Source: Aestuariibaculum sediminum
GTDB lineage: Bacteria; Bacteroidota; Bacteroidia; Flavobacteriales; Flavobacteriaceae
Length of the DNA stretch: 64,000 bases
Reading direction: 5' to 3'
Assembly (NCBI RefSeq): GCF_014596945.1
Contig: NZ_JACVXB010000002.1
Location: 492,172 to 556,171 of the forward strand
Position numbers and translations under genes: made by a program. A model generated the notes under the pieces. That model did no database searches and was not told where the DNA came from. It saw only the letters and a list, made by a program, of their open reading frames with translations. Within the stretch, counting starts at the first letter, position 1. The number at the start of each line of letters is the position of its first letter. Positions 9,092 through 17,957 of this stretch are shown here, in pieces.

Positions 9092-10501
9092 TTATTGTTT
9101 TTGAAATGTTTTACTAAACACTAGAAATAAAACACCACACAGTAACCAAGCGGGTAGAGTTACAAAAGACAAGAATACATCGAATTGTACCGATATAAAA
9201 TAAAATAATCCAAAACTTATAACCCAAGCCAGAAAAACCGATTTATTAAATTGAAGGTTGGCGGCTTCAGCATAATTTTTTACAATACCTAATTTTTTAT
9301 GAAAGAAATGTTCAAAAACAATTACTGCTCCAAAAGGCGCTAAAATAAATCCATAAAGCGCTACAAAGCCTAATAATTTCATAGCAAATGCCGGAAATAA
9401 GCCAGCAATTGTAGCTATTGAACCAGCCAGAATAGTTACTTTGGCAGTTGAAAGTTTTGGTAAAATTGCCTGAAACGCTAAACCTGCTCTGTATATTGTT
9501 GGGTTTGCAGTGGTCCAACCTGCTAAAACAACTGCGATAATTCCGAAAATACCAATAGCATTGTTAGCTAATGGGCCTGGAGCAACAGGAGGAGCTTCAC
9601 CTCCAGAAAGTAAGGCTTGAGCTTCTGGTGATTTTAAATAAACTGCGTAAAGAAGCGCAGCGGCAATCCAAGCCATGTAATGTCCTACGTACATTCCTGC
9701 TGCTGTAGTCCATCCAGAACTGGCTTTTTTCGCAAATCGGAATACCGATAAATCCGACATGCCTATATGCATGGCGCCATTAGCAAACCATGACCAGATT
9801 ACCACATGCCAAAATGTATATTTTATTTGCCCAGGAAAAGGTTCAGATCCTTCTCCCCAAATATTCCAAAAGTCTGAAAGACTTGAAACTCCTAATTGAT
9901 TTAATGCTACTATACCACAAGCTAAAAAGGCTAAAACTATAACAGGAGACATCCAGTTAGCTGCTTTAGAGACCATGTCGTAACCTCGAGCCGCAATTAA
10001 AGAAATTACTGCTCCAATTAGTATAACTATTATAATCCATGTTAAACCGTTAGGCATGGTGTCATCGAGTTTTGGCATCGGCATATCAAAAGGAATACCG
10101 ACTGCAGTGGCCGAAACAGTAATCATAGATCCAGCCAAAAAACAAAAAAGCACACCATTCGCTAAGTTATACCAGGTAACTAGTTTTTTACCACTTATTT
10201 TTTCTAATTGAAAATATAAGGTTAGTCTATTTTTTATTGCGATTTCGGCGGTTAGGAAGCGCCAACTTAAAACAGCTAATAAATTTCCAAGAAAGAGGCC
10301 TACAAGTAAATCGAAGGCGCTTACGCCTGCAGTTAAAAACAAAGGACCAATCATAAATTCCGTCCCGGCTGCATGCTCACCTGCATACATACCTAAAAAG
10401 CTTTTCCAACTTTTTAATTTTGATTGCGGTACTGGGGTTCTTTCGAATTCGCCTCCGGCTATTTCTTCTATGATATCTTCTTCTTTATGGTATTGTGTCA
10501 T
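9092..10501 (-). CDS. NCS1-type (purine-cytosine permease-like) membrane transporter
   Basis: A 469-residue integral membrane protein with about 12 helices. The N-terminal region (SWKSFLGMYAGEHAAGTEFMIGPLF) and the glycine-rich early helices, together with YDMVSKAANWMSPVIVLAF, resemble cytosine/purine/hydantoin permeases. It follows the aldolase-like gene by 25 bp in the same orientation as the rhamnose isomerase and kinase genes, and no RhaT or MFS sugar transporter is nearby. Context therefore suggests it may carry rhamnose or another breakdown product; this is inference, and nucleobase transport remains the default family role. Confidence 0.75.
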   Translation of the reverse strand: MTQYHKEEDIIEEIAGGEFERTPVPQSKLKSWKSFLGMYAGEHAAGTEFMIGPLFLTAGVSAFDLLVGLFLGNLLAVLSWRFLTAEIAIKNRLTLYFQLEKISGKKLVTWYNLANGVLFCFLAGSMITVSATAVGIPFDMPMPKLDDTMPNGLTWIIIVILIGAVISLIAARGYDMVSKAANWMSPVIVLAFLACGIVALNQLGVSSLSDFWNIWGEGSEPFPGQIKYTFWHVVIWSWFANGAMHIGMSDLSVFRFAKKASSGWTTAAGMYVGHYMAWIAAALLYAVYLKSPEAQALLSGGEAPPVAPGPLANNAIGIFGIIAVVLAGWTTANPTIYRAGLAFQAILPKLSTAKVTILAGSIATIAGLFPAFAMKLLGFVALYGFILAPFGAVIVFEHFFHKKLGIVKNYAEAANLQFNKSVFLAWVISFGLFYFISVQFDVFLSFVTLPAWLLCGVLFLVFSKTFQKQ

Positions 10502-10526
10502 GTATTTTAGTTTAGTGTGATTTGTT

Positions 10527-11816
10527 TTATGTTAAAAATTTCTTTCTTAAATCTTCTACCTGATTATCGTCTATAGGCACCATACTACCTAACGAAGTGC
10601 CCAAAACAATAGATTTAGCACTAAATTCAGCTACTTCAAGATAGTCGAAAGTTTGTAATAATTTATCTCCAGTGATAATTACAGAATCGTTTTCTATAAT
10701 TAAAGCCGTAGAACAATTATCGATAATTTGTGTGTTGTTATTCGTTTTAAAATGCGTTCCATAAGCTACTGAAGGAATATCTTGTAAAAATATCCAGCTT
10801 TCAGGTATGGTTCTTACGTTTAAAAAAGTGTTGGTTACACTAAAAGCCATTAAATATGGTGATTGTGTCATAATAATGGAATTTATATGCGGATTTCGTT
10901 TGTAAATTTCCTGATGAATCCATGTTGCTCTGCTGGGATTTTTCCCCTCCTCGCGTTTACCATTTTTTATTTGAACAATATCTTCAATGGATATATCCCA
11001 TCGATTAACATGCGTTGGAGTAATAAGAAAGTCGTTGTCTTTCCAACGCATAGAAACTGTTCCGTAAGAACTTATCATGAGACCTTGTTGGCAGGAGCGT
11101 TTCACAATATTGCATATTTCCAGGCGTTTTTCAACTTCATCCGAAGGAAAATCTGTTTGCTTCATTTCCGGGTAATCCGATTGGGTTTGCGCTTCAAATT
11201 GTTCTATTTGCGCATCGGTTAAATAGTTTGGTTTTCCAATTTGTGAACCATATAATATCGTTCGGGCACAGAGCTCTAAAGCTTCAAATCGTTGAAAGGC
11301 ATCATCTAAATCGCTTCCTCCTAAAACAGTTCCATGGTTTTCCATGATTACTGCTTTAAACCCTTTTTTAAATTCTTCAGCAATAACTTCCCCTAACGCA
11401 TTACTTCCTGGTAATTCGTATTTTGCATAACCTATTGGTCCGCATACATGTTTGGCTTGAGAAATAACGTTTGTATTTGGTATTTTTCGAACGATACTAA
11501 ATGAAACCAAAGCGGGAGGATGGGCGTGAATAACCGATTTAATATCCGGCCGCATATCATAAATGGCTTTATGGAATGGAAATTCAGACGAAGGTTTGTG
11601 TTTACCTATAATGGTTCCGTCTTTTTTTACGCAAACTATATCTGACGGCATTAAAGAGCCTTTATCTATTGCCGACGGTGTAACCCAAATATCGCCTTGG
11701 CTATCTATAATAGAAATATTACCTCCCGACGTGGTGGTCATACCACGTTTATAAATTCGGCTAATTATTTTTGTGATTTGATCTCTTGGATGCTCTAAGT
11801 TAATTTTTGAGGCCAT
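10527..11816 (-). CDS. Tandem class II aldolase/adducin-domain protein
   Basis: The 429-residue protein holds two consecutive class II aldolase domains. The first (about 8-205) keeps the fuculose-1-phosphate aldolase set: Glu78 in SSEFPFH, His97 and His99 in HAHPP, and His161 in ENHG. In the second (about 225-425) the corresponding places read SRATWIH, MTQSP and ENDS, so zinc ligands and catalytic Glu are lost. A single-domain FucA-type aldolase is about 215 residues, so this is a duplication with one dead half. It is next to the FGGY kinase and probably splits a deoxy-ketose phosphate, or acts as an epimerase; a separate bifunctional aldolase exists upstream in the same cluster. Confidence 0.85.
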   Translation of the reverse strand: MASKINLEHPRDQITKIISRIYKRGMTTTSGGNISIIDSQGDIWVTPSAIDKGSLMPSDIVCVKKDGTIIGKHKPSSEFPFHKAIYDMRPDIKSVIHAHPPALVSFSIVRKIPNTNVISQAKHVCGPIGYAKYELPGSNALGEVIAEEFKKGFKAVIMENHGTVLGGSDLDDAFQRFEALELCARTILYGSQIGKPNYLTDAQIEQFEAQTQSDYPEMKQTDFPSDEVEKRLEICNIVKRSCQQGLMISSYGTVSMRWKDNDFLITPTHVNRWDISIEDIVQIKNGKREEGKNPSRATWIHQEIYKRNPHINSIIMTQSPYLMAFSVTNTFLNVRTIPESWIFLQDIPSVAYGTHFKTNNNTQIIDNCSTALIIENDSVIITGDKLLQTFDYLEVAEFSAKSIVLGTSLGSMVPIDDNQVEDLRKKFLT

Positions 11817-11874
11817 ACCGTTGAATGTTTTTATTTTTAGGCTTTTTTAAAACATCAGTTTCGTTTTTACATGA

Positions 11875-13245
11875 CTAGCTTATAATAAAAGGGACATGCT
11901 TTTTTAACGAATAATTCTTTTTCAAGAATTTTGAATTTAGTTTACTATCGGAAATTGAAATCGCTGCTCCAAGTGCAGAACCTAAAGACGAATCGGTGGT
12001 TCGTAATTTCATATTTCTAAAATTATGAGATAGTAGTTTTATAAATAAATCGTTATCGCTAAAGCCGCCATCCACATATAATCGTTTTATTTCTTCGTTT
12101 CCAATAACGTCTTTTATACTTTTAATTTGAAGTTCAACCAATTCCATCATTAGTTGATGAAATGCTTCCTCAAAGGTTTTAAATGGTAATTTTGTTTCCG
12201 AAGGCATTTTATTGGACGAAATACTTTCCCATTTAAACATATGTGAAAAATCTCCAGCTATTTCAGAATATATATCGTAATTGAATTTTATATGACGATG
12301 AGTATCTTCCGGAACATTATAATGTTTATGAAGTTTACTTACTTGTATTTTATATTCGTTACCTAAAAATAAACGGGTAGCTTTAACAGGTTTTCCATTA
12401 ATTCGCATGTAATTAATAGAATCCTTGTCGGAAGTATCTTCAATAATCGGATTATTAGCAAACGGATTTAATGAAATACTCCAGGTTCCTGTAGAAACTA
12501 ATACAAATTTCTTTTTTATGCTTCTTACATAAGGCAATAATGCCGATGAGCTATCGTGAATACCAACCCCTATTTTTATGCGTTTACCATTATAATTCAT
12601 ATTTATACTGGTTTCGGTAGAAACAATAGGAGGTAGAATACGGTTTAATTCTTCTTTATAAACCCATTCATGATAGTCTTTTTTATAATAATCCCAAAGC
12701 GCTGTATGGCAGCCAATGCTGGTATATTCACTTAATGGAATACCACTAAATACAAAGCTTAAATACTGTGGTAAATGCAGCGAATATTTTATTTTTTTGA
12801 AAATTTCTGGTTTTCTGTATTTCAGCCAATAGAGCTGCAAACCAGAATTAAGCATACTTAAATCGAAGCACCCCGTAGTTTTTAAAAAAGCCTCTTTAGG
12901 TCCATATTTTTCCAAAAAGGAATCAATAATATCTTGGTCTAAACCTTTCGTGTAATTATATAGTGGGGTAAGTACCTCTCCATTTTCATCGAGATGCACA
13001 AAACTGGCACCATAAGTAGAAAAGTTTATGGCTTTTACGTTAAATTTTTTGGTATTGAGAATGTTTTCAAAAACAGACTTTAGCCAATCGTGAAGCGCCG
13101 TTAAGTTTTCGGTTGGGTGGCCATCTTCGTCGTTAATTTCTTCGAAAACCGAATACTCCTTGTAAACTTCCTTGTAATCTTTATCGAATAGGAAAAACTT
13201 TTTATTGGTTTTTCCTATATCGAATACAGCCGTTACATCTATCAT
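11875..13245 (-). CDS. rhaB: FGGY-family carbohydrate kinase (rhamnulokinase-like)
   Basis: The 456-residue protein has the FGGY/actin-like fold: phosphate-1 motif AVFDIGKTNKKFFLF (6-20), STYGASFVHLDENG (about 82-95), the ATPase loop LVSTGTWSISLNPF near 250, and the adenosine motif LYVDGGFSDNDLF near 400. It follows the isomerase gene by only 3 bp and precedes the tandem aldolase, so L-rhamnulose is the likely substrate, giving L-rhamnulose-1-phosphate. L-fuculose is a realistic alternative. Length is slightly short for RhaB (about 480). Confidence 0.82.
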   Translation of the reverse strand: MIDVTAVFDIGKTNKKFFLFDKDYKEVYKEYSVFEEINDEDGHPTENLTALHDWLKSVFENILNTKKFNVKAINFSTYGASFVHLDENGEVLTPLYNYTKGLDQDIIDSFLEKYGPKEAFLKTTGCFDLSMLNSGLQLYWLKYRKPEIFKKIKYSLHLPQYLSFVFSGIPLSEYTSIGCHTALWDYYKKDYHEWVYKEELNRILPPIVSTETSINMNYNGKRIKIGVGIHDSSSALLPYVRSIKKKFVLVSTGTWSISLNPFANNPIIEDTSDKDSINYMRINGKPVKATRLFLGNEYKIQVSKLHKHYNVPEDTHRHIKFNYDIYSEIAGDFSHMFKWESISSNKMPSETKLPFKTFEEAFHQLMMELVELQIKSIKDVIGNEEIKRLYVDGGFSDNDLFIKLLSHNFRNMKLRTTDSSLGSALGAAISISDSKLNSKFLKKNYSLKKHVPFIIS

Positions 13246-13248
13246 GTC

Positions 13249-14529
13249 TTATAGTCCTGTTGCTACCGTGTATTTACCACGTTCCTCAATTAATGTTTCT
13301 CTTACGTTCAATCTTCTGTAACTATTTATAGGGCTTAAGGCACCTCCTGATTCTAATCTAGCTTGAGCTAAAAGCGGACGAACATCAGTTCTGTAAGCGT
13401 CTTGTAGAATCTCTTGACATTTAACAACATCGTTGTTTAATTGGGCTTCTTTTAATTCTGTTTGATTAACAAGAAGGGCTTTTGCATAAGCTTCCTGAAT
13501 GGCTTCTAACGATTGTATTAAATCTTCCAAAGGGTCTTTTACGTTATGACTGGCATCTATCATCCAAGCTAAATCAGGATTTTGTGGGTTATTCTGCATT
13601 CCGTAAACCAATTCGTTAAAAATTAAGAATAATGCATAAGGCTTAATACTTCCCACGGTTAAATCGTCGTCACCGTATTTACTATCGTTAAAATGGAAGC
13701 CTCCTAATTTCCCTTTTAACATTAAAATAGAAACAATTTGTTCAATATTGCTATTAGGTAAATGATGACCTAAATCGACTAAGGAATATGCTTTTTCGCC
13801 ACAGGCATTTGCTAACATAAATGAGGTGCCCCAATCCTGAATTACAGTACTGTAAAAATTTGGTTCGTAAGGTTTGTATTCAATCAACATGCTCCAATCG
13901 CTAGGTAAACCTTTGTAAATTTCCTTTAGGCTGTTTTCGGTATTTTGCAAGGCCGTTTGAAAATTGTTTTGACCTGGAAAACAAGAACCATCGGCTAGCC
14001 ATACAGTTAGGCTTTTTGAACCAAGTTGGTTACCGATATTAATGACATCTAAATTATGTTGAATGGCTTGCTGTCTTACAGCTTCGTTGGTATTGCTTAA
14101 AGAACCATATTTATAAGTTTCTTTGGCATCTTTCTGATCTTGAAATGTATTAGAATTTACAGCATCAAATTTTATATTTAACCCTTCAGCTAATTCTTTC
14201 ACGGCAGCATAATCTTCTGGAATATCCCATGGGATGTGGAGCGATACGGCGCCTGCAGTTTGCGTTAAAGCGTGTAATATTCCTATATCTTGAATTTTTT
14301 GTTCTAAACTTGAAGGTTCGCCGTAATATGAAAAGCGTCCGAAACGCGTTCCACCAGCACCCAATGCCCAACTAGGAATAGCCACCTGAAATGCTTTTAA
14401 TTTACCTAGAAGATTTGATATGTTTATTCCTTTTTGGGTTAAGTTATTGGCTAGAAAATCATAGTTTTCCTGATGAGATTTTAAATAGGACTTATTTACA
14501 CCTTCAATATGTTGTTGCTCTATTTTCAT
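13249..14529 (-). CDS. rhaI: L-rhamnose isomerase, RhaI type (sugar isomerase)
   Basis: A 426-residue TIM-barrel sugar isomerase of the Pseudomonas/Rhizobium RhaI type, not the E. coli RhaA type. Metal-ligand motifs visible are the glutamate in LIEYKPYEP, DLGHHLPNSN, the HFNDSKYGDDDLTVG loop and the downstream DASHN. It converts L-rhamnose to L-rhamnulose in the cytoplasm. It is followed at 3 bp by the kinase gene, and the bifunctional aldolase/dehydrogenase gene is immediately upstream. RhaI enzymes are promiscuous, so other aldoses may be accepted. Confidence 0.88.
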   Translation of the reverse strand: MKIEQQHIEGVNKSYLKSHQENYDFLANNLTQKGINISNLLGKLKAFQVAIPSWALGAGGTRFGRFSYYGEPSSLEQKIQDIGILHALTQTAGAVSLHIPWDIPEDYAAVKELAEGLNIKFDAVNSNTFQDQKDAKETYKYGSLSNTNEAVRQQAIQHNLDVINIGNQLGSKSLTVWLADGSCFPGQNNFQTALQNTENSLKEIYKGLPSDWSMLIEYKPYEPNFYSTVIQDWGTSFMLANACGEKAYSLVDLGHHLPNSNIEQIVSILMLKGKLGGFHFNDSKYGDDDLTVGSIKPYALFLIFNELVYGMQNNPQNPDLAWMIDASHNVKDPLEDLIQSLEAIQEAYAKALLVNQTELKEAQLNNDVVKCQEILQDAYRTDVRPLLAQARLESGGALSPINSYRRLNVRETLIEERGKYTVATGL

Positions 14530-14628
14530 GTCTGTATTTTGTTATAGGTGGTTTAAGATACATTAATTTGGGCTTATTATTGAATGAAATAAACACGATT
14601 AGTATCTGTTTAAAAAATTTGCTATTTT

Positions 14629-14674
14629 AAAAAAAACTCCCATAAATAGGTGCCTATGCTATGGAAGTTTTTTT
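14629..14674 (-). terminator. Terminator between the bifunctional aldolase gene and rhaI
   Basis: A long hairpin with arms near-complementary over about 16 bp (AAAAAAACTCCCATA against TATGGAAGTTTTTTT, one mismatch) contains an inner ATAGG/CCTAT stem. It begins 26 bp after the aldolase/dehydrogenase stop and leads into T-rich sequence on the minus strand. It would end, or only attenuate, transcription before rhaI, so the expression ratio of the two parts may be set here. Confidence 0.65.
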
Positions 14675-14699
14675 ACAAACTAAAACTAATATTAAAATT

Positions 14700-16805
14700 T
14701 TATCTTACAAAAGCATTTGCCATTCCTCCATCAACATTTATAATATTACCTGTTGATTTATCTAAAATAGCGACTAAAGAAAATACGCCATTAGCAATAT
14801 CTTCTGGGTATATAATTTCGTTTAATAGATTTCTTTTTGCATAGTGTGCCGGTAATTCTTCAACAGTAATTCCATAGGCTTTAGCACGTCCTTCGGCCCA
14901 GGCGCCTTCCCAAATTTTACTCCCAACAATAACTCCATCTGGATTAACAACATTTACGCGTATTTTATCTTTTGCTAATTCGGCAGCAAGTAAACGAGAC
15001 ATATGCTGTTGTGCTGCTTTTGCTGTTCCATAGCCTACATTGTTAGGACCTGAAACTAAACCGTTTTTACTGGCGATACTTATAAAGTTTCCTCCTAAGT
15101 TTTGTTTACGCATAATTTCAACACCTGCTTTAGCCAACTCAAACTGACCCTTTACTAAAACATCCTGCAGTAAATCCCAGTCCTTTTGGGTTGTATCTTC
15201 AATAGGTTTTGAAATGGCTAATCCTGCACTATGTACTATTATGTCGACTCCTCCAAACTCTATACAAGCTTTTTTATAAGCGTTTTGAATAGATTCGTAA
15301 TTAGTTACATCGCATATCGCATAAGTTGAAACATCACGTTTGTAAGTACCTTGTGCTTCTTTCAGGCTTTCTTCATTAATATCGGTAAGTACAATATTGG
15401 CGCCTTCGGCAGCTAATTTATCAGCAATAGCTTTACCGATACCTCCACCAGCTCCGGTAACTAAAGCTACTTTGCGCGATAAGGGTTGTTCTTTTGGCAT
15501 GCGTTGCAATTTGGCTTCTTCCAATAGCCAATATTCAATATCGAAAGCTTCTTGCCTTGGCAGAGAAGTATAAGCGCTAATAGCTTCGGCTCCTCGCATG
15601 ACGTTTATGGCATTAATGTAGAATTCGCTGGCTACCCGCGTGGTTTGTTTGTTTTTAGCAAAACTGAACATACCAACACCTGGATAAATTATAATTACCG
15701 GATTCGGGTCGCGCATCGCAGGACTGTTATCGCGTTTACAGGTGTTATAATAATCTGCGTATTCTTGTCTATATTTTTCAAATGCGGGTTTTAGTTTTTC
15801 TAAAACGCCTTTTGAATCTGATAGGTTTTCGTTTGGATCTAAAGTTAATACTAAGGGTTGTATTTTAGTACGTAAAAAGTGATCCGGACATGAAGTTCCC
15901 ATTGGAGCTAAACGTTCTAGGTCATTGCTGTTAATGTACTCCATGACTACATCATTGTCTGAAAAATGACCAATCATACGGTTTTCAGAAGAACATAAAC
16001 CTCTAAGTAAAGGCATTAATTGAGCTGCTTTTTCTTGACGTTCTTCTTGAGGTAAACTTTTAACTTTTTGTCCCCCAAAAACAGTTCCTTTTTCAGCTAT
16101 TTTTTTATCAATATATTCGGAAGCCATTTCAATAACTTCTAAACTATTTAAATAGCATTCAAGAGAAGTATCTCCCCAAGTGAATAAACCGTGACTACCT
16201 AAAACAATTCCTCGAATACCAGGATTTTCTGTTAAACATTTCTCTAATTGAAGACCTAAATCAAAACCAGGACGTTGCCAAGGTACCCACCCCATGGTAT
16301 CTCCCCAAATTTCTTTTGTTACCTTCTCACTATCTTCAGCGGCAGCAACAGCAATAAGGGCATCAGGATGTAGATGATCAATATGCTTAAATGGTAATAA
16401 GCCATGCAATGGTGTGTCTATAGATGGGGCTTTACTATCTAAATCGTAAATGCAATGATTAAATAAGCCAACCATTCGATCTTCATCATCAAGACCTTTG
16501 TATACATTTTTTAAATCTCGTAGTCTTTCGGTATACAAACCTGCAATACCAGAACGCGTAAGTGTTCCAATATCTCCTCCAGAACCTTTAACCCACATTA
16601 CTTCAACTTCTTTATTTGTTAATGGGTCTTTTTCTAAGGTTTTACAGCTGGTATTACCACCACCGTAATTAGTAATTCTAAGGTCTGCACCTAATATATT
16701 TGAGCGGTAAAGGAATAGAGCAACCTGATCATCTCCTAAACTATCAGCCTTTTTTTCATCCCACAAGTAACTTACATATTTAAATTTTCTTTCAAGTGTA
16801 TTCAT
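14700..16805 (-). CDS. Bifunctional rhamnulose-1-phosphate aldolase / short-chain dehydrogenase
   Basis: A 701-residue fusion. The N-terminal class II aldolase part (about 1-420) has the zinc-ligand segment HIDHLHPDALIA and GSHGLFTWGD. The C-terminal SDR part (about 440-700) has VTGAGGGIGKAIA for NAD binding and YGTAKAAQ with the catalytic Tyr/Lys. This is the RhaD-ADH (RhaEW) architecture: it cleaves L-rhamnulose-1-phosphate to DHAP and L-lactaldehyde and oxidises the latter to L-lactate. I chose the ATG at 16803-16805 (MNTLERKFKYV); a longer reading from 16832 would need a TTG. It heads the rhamnose arm, and lactate would feed lutABC opposite. Confidence 0.92.
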   Translation of the reverse strand: MNTLERKFKYVSYLWDEKKADSLGDDQVALFLYRSNILGADLRITNYGGGNTSCKTLEKDPLTNKEVEVMWVKGSGGDIGTLTRSGIAGLYTERLRDLKNVYKGLDDEDRMVGLFNHCIYDLDSKAPSIDTPLHGLLPFKHIDHLHPDALIAVAAAEDSEKVTKEIWGDTMGWVPWQRPGFDLGLQLEKCLTENPGIRGIVLGSHGLFTWGDTSLECYLNSLEVIEMASEYIDKKIAEKGTVFGGQKVKSLPQEERQEKAAQLMPLLRGLCSSENRMIGHFSDNDVVMEYINSNDLERLAPMGTSCPDHFLRTKIQPLVLTLDPNENLSDSKGVLEKLKPAFEKYRQEYADYYNTCKRDNSPAMRDPNPVIIIYPGVGMFSFAKNKQTTRVASEFYINAINVMRGAEAISAYTSLPRQEAFDIEYWLLEEAKLQRMPKEQPLSRKVALVTGAGGGIGKAIADKLAAEGANIVLTDINEESLKEAQGTYKRDVSTYAICDVTNYESIQNAYKKACIEFGGVDIIVHSAGLAISKPIEDTTQKDWDLLQDVLVKGQFELAKAGVEIMRKQNLGGNFISIASKNGLVSGPNNVGYGTAKAAQQHMSRLLAAELAKDKIRVNVVNPDGVIVGSKIWEGAWAEGRAKAYGITVEELPAHYAKRNLLNEIIYPEDIANGVFSLVAILDKSTGNIINVDGGMANAFVR

Positions 16806-16829
16806 GATAATTGTTAAAGTATTACAATT

Positions 16830-16876
16830 CAAAAATATATTATGAACTTAATGTTTCTATCCTGTACTGTGCTGTA
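16830..16876 (-). promoter_or_regulatory. Promoter -7 box and operator-like site of the rhamnose arm
   Basis: On the minus strand TATTTTTG (16830-16837) fits TAnnTTTG, about 25 nt before the ATG. About 25 bp further upstream is TGTACTGTGCTGTA (plus-strand reading, 16863-16876), which shares 12 of 14 bases with the reverse complement of the site at 17045-17058. No -33 TTTG is evident, so the site occupies the place where an activator would sit. Confidence 0.5.
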
Positions 16877-17044
16877 ACTCGAAAATTAAATTGAGAAATT
16901 GACAATAAATCAGGTTTAAATTCGTAAAATCATTATTTTGTCAATATAGAAGATCAAGTAATTTAAAGGATTCTAAGATATTGATATTTAGATGATTGAA
17001 ATTTGAATAGTATTGTTTTCATTAAAAATAATATGATAAAACAG

Positions 17045-17086
17045 TATAGCGCAGTACAGTATTAGAAAAGTTTATGTTTAAATTTG
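17045..17086 (+). promoter_or_regulatory. Promoter -7 box and operator-like site of the uronate/lactate arm
   Basis: TAAATTTG (17079-17086) is a match to TAnnTTTG, 39 nt before the SDR start. TATAGCGCAGTACA (17045-17058) is the mirror copy of the site near the divergent gene and is itself part of an imperfect palindrome (AC-GTA--GC / GC--TAC-GT, 17041-17060). The site-to-box distance is close to that on the other side. The rest of the 320-bp divergent region (16806-17125) shows no gene. Confidence 0.5.
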
Positions 17087-17125
17087 TGCATATGGATAAA
17101 ACTAACCAACAAAATTTAGCTGAAA

Positions 17126-17938
17126 ATGAACCTATTTAATTTAGAAGGTAAAGTAGTGTTAGTTACTGGCGCCGGAGGTGTTTTAGGCGGAAGTATGGCC
17201 GAATATTTACTCCTACAAGGCGCTACGGTAATTATTTTACATTACAAACAAAAGACGGTAGAGGAAACGGTAAAACATATGAGAACCATTAGTAATAAAG
17301 TTGATGGCTATTTATGTAACGTTGTAGAAGAAGAAAGTTGTAGGGAAGTGGCAGAAGCTGTTGTCGAAAAATATGGAAAAATAGATGTACTTATCAATGC
17401 TGCAGGAGGTAATATGCCTGGAGCTACTATTGGACCAGATCAGTCGTTTTTCGATATTAATATGGATGATTTCAAAAAAGTTGTTGATTTAAATTTGTTC
17501 GGAAGTATTATTCCGTCTACTATTTTTGGAAAGGAAATGGTAAAGCATAAATCAGGAGTAATAATAAACATTTCTTCAATGGCGGCCGAAAGGGCGATTA
17601 CCCGGGTGGCGGGATATTCCGCATCCAAAGCAGCAATAGATAATTACACCAAATGGTTAGCGGTAGAGTTAGCTACAAAATATGGTGATGGCTTGCGGGT
17701 TAATGCGATTGCTCCAGGATTTTTTATAGGGAATCAGAATCGTGCTTTATTGTTAAATGAAGACGGAAGTTATACCGACAGAGGGAACACCATCATAAAA
17801 AATACACCAATGAAGCGCTTTGGAGAAGCTAATGAGTTACATGGTGCGCTTCATTATTTATGTTCTGAAGCCTCAAAGTTTGTCACAGGAATTGTAATAC
17901 CCGTCGATGGCGGGTTTAGTGCCTTTAGCGGGGTTTAA
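17126..17938 (+). CDS. SDR-family D-mannonate oxidoreductase (fructuronate reductase)-like
   Basis: The 270-residue short-chain dehydrogenase has the nucleotide motif VTGAGGVLGGS (14-24), NAAGG, the serine segment ISSMAAE and the YSASKAA catalytic Tyr/Lys, followed by APGFFIGNQNR and VPVDGG-type end (IPVDGGFSAFSGV). Adjacency to uxuA (20 bp between this stop and the uxuA ATG) points to D-fructuronate to D-mannonate reduction, the SDR-type UxuB route. A KduD-like role (2-deoxy-3-keto uronate reduction, given kduI downstream) is the main alternative. First gene of the plus-strand arm. Confidence 0.82.
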   Translation: MNLFNLEGKVVLVTGAGGVLGGSMAEYLLLQGATVIILHYKQKTVEETVKHMRTISNKVDGYLCNVVEEESCREVAEAVVEKYGKIDVLINAAGGNMPGATIGPDQSFFDINMDDFKKVVDLNLFGSIIPSTIFGKEMVKHKSGVIINISSMAAERAITRVAGYSASKAAIDNYTKWLAVELATKYGDGLRVNAIAPGFFIGNQNRALLLNEDGSYTDRGNTIIKNTPMKRFGEANELHGALHYLCSEASKFVTGIVIPVDGGFSAFSGV

Positions 17939-17957
17939 TCTAATTCAAATTAAAAAA

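Noticed and set aside
10863-11222. 119-residue plus-strand frame inside the tandem aldolase gene
   Set aside because: It lies completely antisense to a strongly supported CDS with no homology-like features.
17907-17957. Longer uxuA starting inside the SDR gene
   Set aside because: The extension overlaps the SDR coding end and lacks family sequence; the ATG at 17958 gives the standard N-terminus.
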